A DNA stretch of 64,000 nt from Phycisphaerales bacterium (GTDB taxonomy: Bacteria > Planctomycetota > Phycisphaerae > Phycisphaerales > UBA1924). The notes below the pieces were generated by a model. That model was given only the letters and a program-made list of their open reading frames with translations, was not told the origin of the DNA and did not search any database. Positions 61,707 through 64,000 of the stretch are shown piece by piece. Each line of letters begins with the position of its first letter. Position 1 is the stretch's first letter. The stretch is taken from NCBI GenBank assembly GCA_029260495.1, contig JAJDDD010000009.1:370266-434265 (forward strand). The letters run 5' to 3'. The translations under genes were made by a program, and so were the position numbers.

Positions 61707-62045
61707 TGCCAGCGGGCTTTGCTCATGGGCGGCAAATCGGTGTGTGCTGCGTCGCCGCTTCAAGCTTGAAGCGTGCGCGAGGAAGACGGAGTCCGCGCCA
61801 ATCCTCCTCCTCGTATTCCTTCTTTGAATGTCAACCAAATGGACCGAAAAAAGACAAGCTCGATGTCGGTCTGTTCTGTTGAGATGGCGCGGACCGCTCG
61901 GGCAAACCTTGCCCCATCTAAGCCCTCTGCCTTCCCCATTTTCCTCAACTCAGCCTCCCGAGTTTCAGACGCTATGTCTGACTGCCGACGGTCACCTTGC
62001 CCGGCTTCCCTGTCCGTCGCGGGCCGTCCAACGGAGGTACCACTG
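61707..62045 (+). promoter_or_regulatory. Leader between the NusG-like gene and the secreted protein
   Basis: This 339-base gap has no gene. It contains an 18-base perfect palindrome (CGCTTCAAGCTTGAAGCG, 61756-61773), a second small inverted repeat TCAGAC-GCTAT-GTCTGA (61965-61981), and pyrimidine-rich tracts, then GGAGG at 62033-62037. Its length and position suit an operon leader acted on by the upstream NusG paralogue, which is inference. Confidence 0.4.
61756..61773. repeat. 18-base perfect palindrome
   Basis: CGCTTCAAGCTTGAAGCG reads the same on both strands and lies 50 bases after the NusG-like stop. As DNA it could be an operator; as RNA it would need an unpaired centre to form a hairpin. 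No T-run follows, so a terminator is unlikely. Confidence 0.6.
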
Positions 62046-64000
62046 ATGATCTTAATGCGAACGCAGCCAGTTCTTCTCGGGCTCGTCGAGATGCTCATGA
62101 CGCTCGCCGTCCCCGGGCGACTTCGTCTGGCGCCGGCGCATGTGCTCATTGCCTGCGCCATCGTTCTCGGGCTTTCGCCCGCTCTCGCCCATGCGGACAT
62201 GCACAGCCAGGTAGTCGCCGAGCCTGTTCGCATCCAGCTCTCCTGTGATTCGGACCTGCCCGCCTACGACCTGTGCTGGGGCGCAGACACCGAAACTGCT
62301 CGCCAACAACTCGCTGTGCAGGCGATCGCGAAGCTCCCGGATGATGGAAGCTTCAGCGTCATCGCCATACCGGGCGTCCCTGAACGCTGGCATGCCATCA
62401 AGCCAGGCGTCCATGAAGATGCCACCGGTCGGACCATCGACCGCCGCCGCGTCAAGCAAGGGCGTCTGACCTACTCCGCCGATATTGAAGAAGCGCTGCT
62501 CGACATCGTCGATCGCATTCGCGCCGCCAGGCCCAACGCAATCCTCGCAATCGAAGGCTATCCCAAACGTGACACGCGCAACGGTCCGGTCTACGCCCAG
62601 CTCAACGCTGCGGCCGACTTCGTCATGATGGACGCCGACATCGATGATCGCCTCTCCCGGCGTGACCGTCAGAAAGATCTCGATTGGAAACTTGATCGCC
62701 TGAGCTTCTGGCTCAAGCAGTCCGGCTTGGATGAAGGCACCTGGGCCGTCCTCCGTCACACGGATCAGTTCATCGTTGTCAGCGAATCACCCCTGCCGAA
62801 CTCCATCGAAACTCCGGCGCTCATCACCGAAACCAACGATGACCCGCCGGCTGACGATTCGGACTCTGGCCCCGCGTCACTTCTCGATGAAGACGCTCCC
62901 GCCGTCGAAACAACGCTCCGTTCCGACCCCGAGACGCCTGAACCTCAGCGCGCTACCGCTGCATCCCCCGACATCAATGGTGATGGCGAAGTCAACAGCC
63001 AGGACAGCGCCATGCTTCTGGGCATGTGGGGCTCCGACAATCCAACTGGCGATCTCAACGGCGACGGCACGGTGGATTCCCACGACTACGCCATGCTGCT
63101 TGCTTCTTATTCCGAGTCTCAGGGATTGCCTGCCGTTGTTCGAGGTGAGTTCACGCCTGAAGGTGGCACCTATTTGCGCAGTTCCGGCAGCTCAATCGGC
63201 TTCCGTGTGGATTCCGGCGCGCCGTCCGATGTCCGGGTGACTCTCCAGGTCTGGGACGGTCCCACGCAGTCGATTGATTTCCAAATGATTGACCGCGACG
63301 CCCCCTTTGAGATTCCTCCAATTTTTCTTCGCACCATCTCTCCCGGACAAAAGCTGTTCCGAGCAGTCATCTATGACGCAAACAGCCGTCTACTGGCAAC
63401 ATTCGCTCGCGGCGTCGTTTTCACCGACCAGGCGCCAGCACCCGCAGGAGACGATTTCCCCGGAGGCAATGACGATCCCGATCCTGACCCCGACACCGAG
63501 ACCGCACAGCCCCCCGCTCAGGACACCGGCGATGGCGGCATCGTCGGCTCGGGCGAGTTCTCGATCCCCTTGGGTATGAACCTCGGCTCCGTCCTCTACT
63601 ACAGCGGCGAATGGGCCTTTGTAGATGTCTTCAAGTACGCGCAGTTCTCAACTGGTGGTGACTCGAGCTGGGACTTTGCAGACCCCAACAATCTTGGCGC
63701 CCCCGCCGAAGACCCTCAGGGATATCCCATCGGTCTCAAGCAAGGCCAGGTCGCCTCGGTGATGACCAGCCGCGAGATTCCAAACGGTGGCTACCCCGGC
63801 GGCCGATATGTCGGTTTCATGGAAGGCAAAGGCCGTATCTATCTCGGCTTCGACGCACAGGCTGGGTATGTCGAGCATAACGGCGTCGGAACAAAGCGCT
63901 TTGAGTTTGATGTCAATCCTTCCGGCGCCGGCATTGTCCTGCGCATCATGGAGTCCGACTCGAACAATCATATCCGCAACATCCGCTTGATTATGCCGGG
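62046..64000 (+). CDS. Large secreted protein with dockerin-like repeats (3' end outside window)
   Basis: The frame is open from the ATG at 62046 to the end: 651 codons are visible. GGAGG lies 8 bases before the start; a second ATG three codons later is possible. A long export signal ends near LSPALAHA (about residue 50). Residues 55-240 form a mixed domain of unknown family containing RTIDRRRVKQGRL. Two EF-hand/dockerin-like units follow near 310-355: DINGDGEVNSQDSAMLLGMWG and DLNGDGTVDSHDYAMLLASYS. Further on are an Ig-like beta region, an acidic Pro/Asp linker (about 470-500), and VLYYSGEWAFVDVFKYAQ, typical of planctomycete extracellular proteins. Function unknown. Confidence 0.85.
   Translation, partial: MILMRTQPVLLGLVEMLMTLAVPGRLRLAPAHVLIACAIVLGLSPALAHADMHSQVVAEPVRIQLSCDSDLPAYDLCWGADTETARQQLAVQAIAKLPDDGSFSVIAIPGVPERWHAIKPGVHEDATGRTIDRRRVKQGRLTYSADIEEALLDIVDRIRAARPNAILAIEGYPKRDTRNGPVYAQLNAAADFVMMDADIDDRLSRRDRQKDLDWKLDRLSFWLKQSGLDEGTWAVLRHTDQFIVVSESPLPNSIETPALITETNDDPPADDSDSGPASLLDEDAPAVETTLRSDPETPEPQRATAASPDINGDGEVNSQDSAMLLGMWGSDNPTGDLNGDGTVDSHDYAMLLASYSESQGLPAVVRGEFTPEGGTYLRSSGSSIGFRVDSGAPSDVRVTLQVWDGPTQSIDFQMIDRDAPFEIPPIFLRTISPGQKLFRAVIYDANSRLLATFARGVVFTDQAPAPAGDDFPGGNDDPDPDPDTETAQPPAQDTGDGGIVGSGEFSIPLGMNLGSVLYYSGEWAFVDVFKYAQFSTGGDSSWDFADPNNLGAPAEDPQGYPIGLKQGQVASVMTSREIPNGGYPGGRYVGFMEGKGRIYLGFDAQAGYVEHNGVGTKRFEFDVNPSGAGIVLRIMESDSNNHIRNIRLIMP

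Noticed and set aside
1..64000. CRISPR arrays, insertion sequences, integrases or attachment sites
   Set aside because: No regularly spaced direct repeats, transposase motifs or terminal inverted repeats were found; the window looks like stable chromosome.

Overview
The window looks like a chromosomal segment of a planctomycete, most likely class Phycisphaerae. Evidence: exported proteins that end in dockerin-like EF-hand repeats closing with an 'LLGAWG-x-C' type motif (44362, 53805), several lineage-type hypothetical proteins, unusual extensions on ribosomal proteins, and moderately high GC. Placement is inference from these traits; no 16S rRNA gene is present.

Region 1-8.1 kb (minus strand): the end of an exported helical-repeat protein, a plant-type ferredoxin-NADP reductase, then a chemosensory operon read cheW-cheR-cheA-cheX-cheY-DUF342/FapA. 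It has no receptor, cheB or flagellar gene beside it. Region 8.1-13.5 kb: a half-length GT-B protein convergent with a full GT4 glycosyltransferase, a LEA14-type lipoprotein, MscL, and an exported protein of unknown function.

Region 13.6-30.2 kb (plus strand): the fused S10-spc-alpha ribosomal superoperon (rpsJ, rplCDWB, rpsS, rplV, rpsC, rplP, rpmC, rpsQ, rplNXE, rpsNH, rplFR, rpsE, rplO, secY, map, infA, rpmJ, rpsMK, rpoA, rplQ). It starts at a sigma70-like promoter and ends at a strong intrinsic terminator. rpmD, adk and rpsD are missing from their usual slots. Unusual features: an XRE-type HTH-like domain on the N-terminus of L22, RGG repeats on S5, a histone-H1-like tail on L24, an insertion in L17, a short S14 without zinc ligands, a compact structured RNA between rplC and rplD, twin hairpins flanking rpsJ, and a hairpin between the Shine-Dalgarno sequence and start codon of infA.

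Region 30.2-45.8 kb: pheS (no pheT), a GNAT acetyltransferase, an M29 aminopeptidase, lipB, a GT4 enzyme, prmC, a PLP decarboxylase, a tandem pair of exported ClpP/SppA-fold proteins (one apparently active, one lacking the serine), the CCA-adding enzyme and a secreted M14 carboxypeptidase. A tRNA-Val(GAC) without encoded CCA follows, then rpsR, an LptF/LptG permease, a DUF3553 protein, rpoZ, coaC, a membrane protein and a GT5/GT4-like glycosyltransferase.

Region 53.8-64 kb: a secreted propeller-dockerin protein, mfd, comEA next to a GH10-like protein that lacks both catalytic glutamates, a free-standing C-terminal domain of class II ribonucleotide reductase, a NusG paralogue behind a repeat-rich upstream region, and the start of a large secreted dockerin-containing protein that runs off the window.
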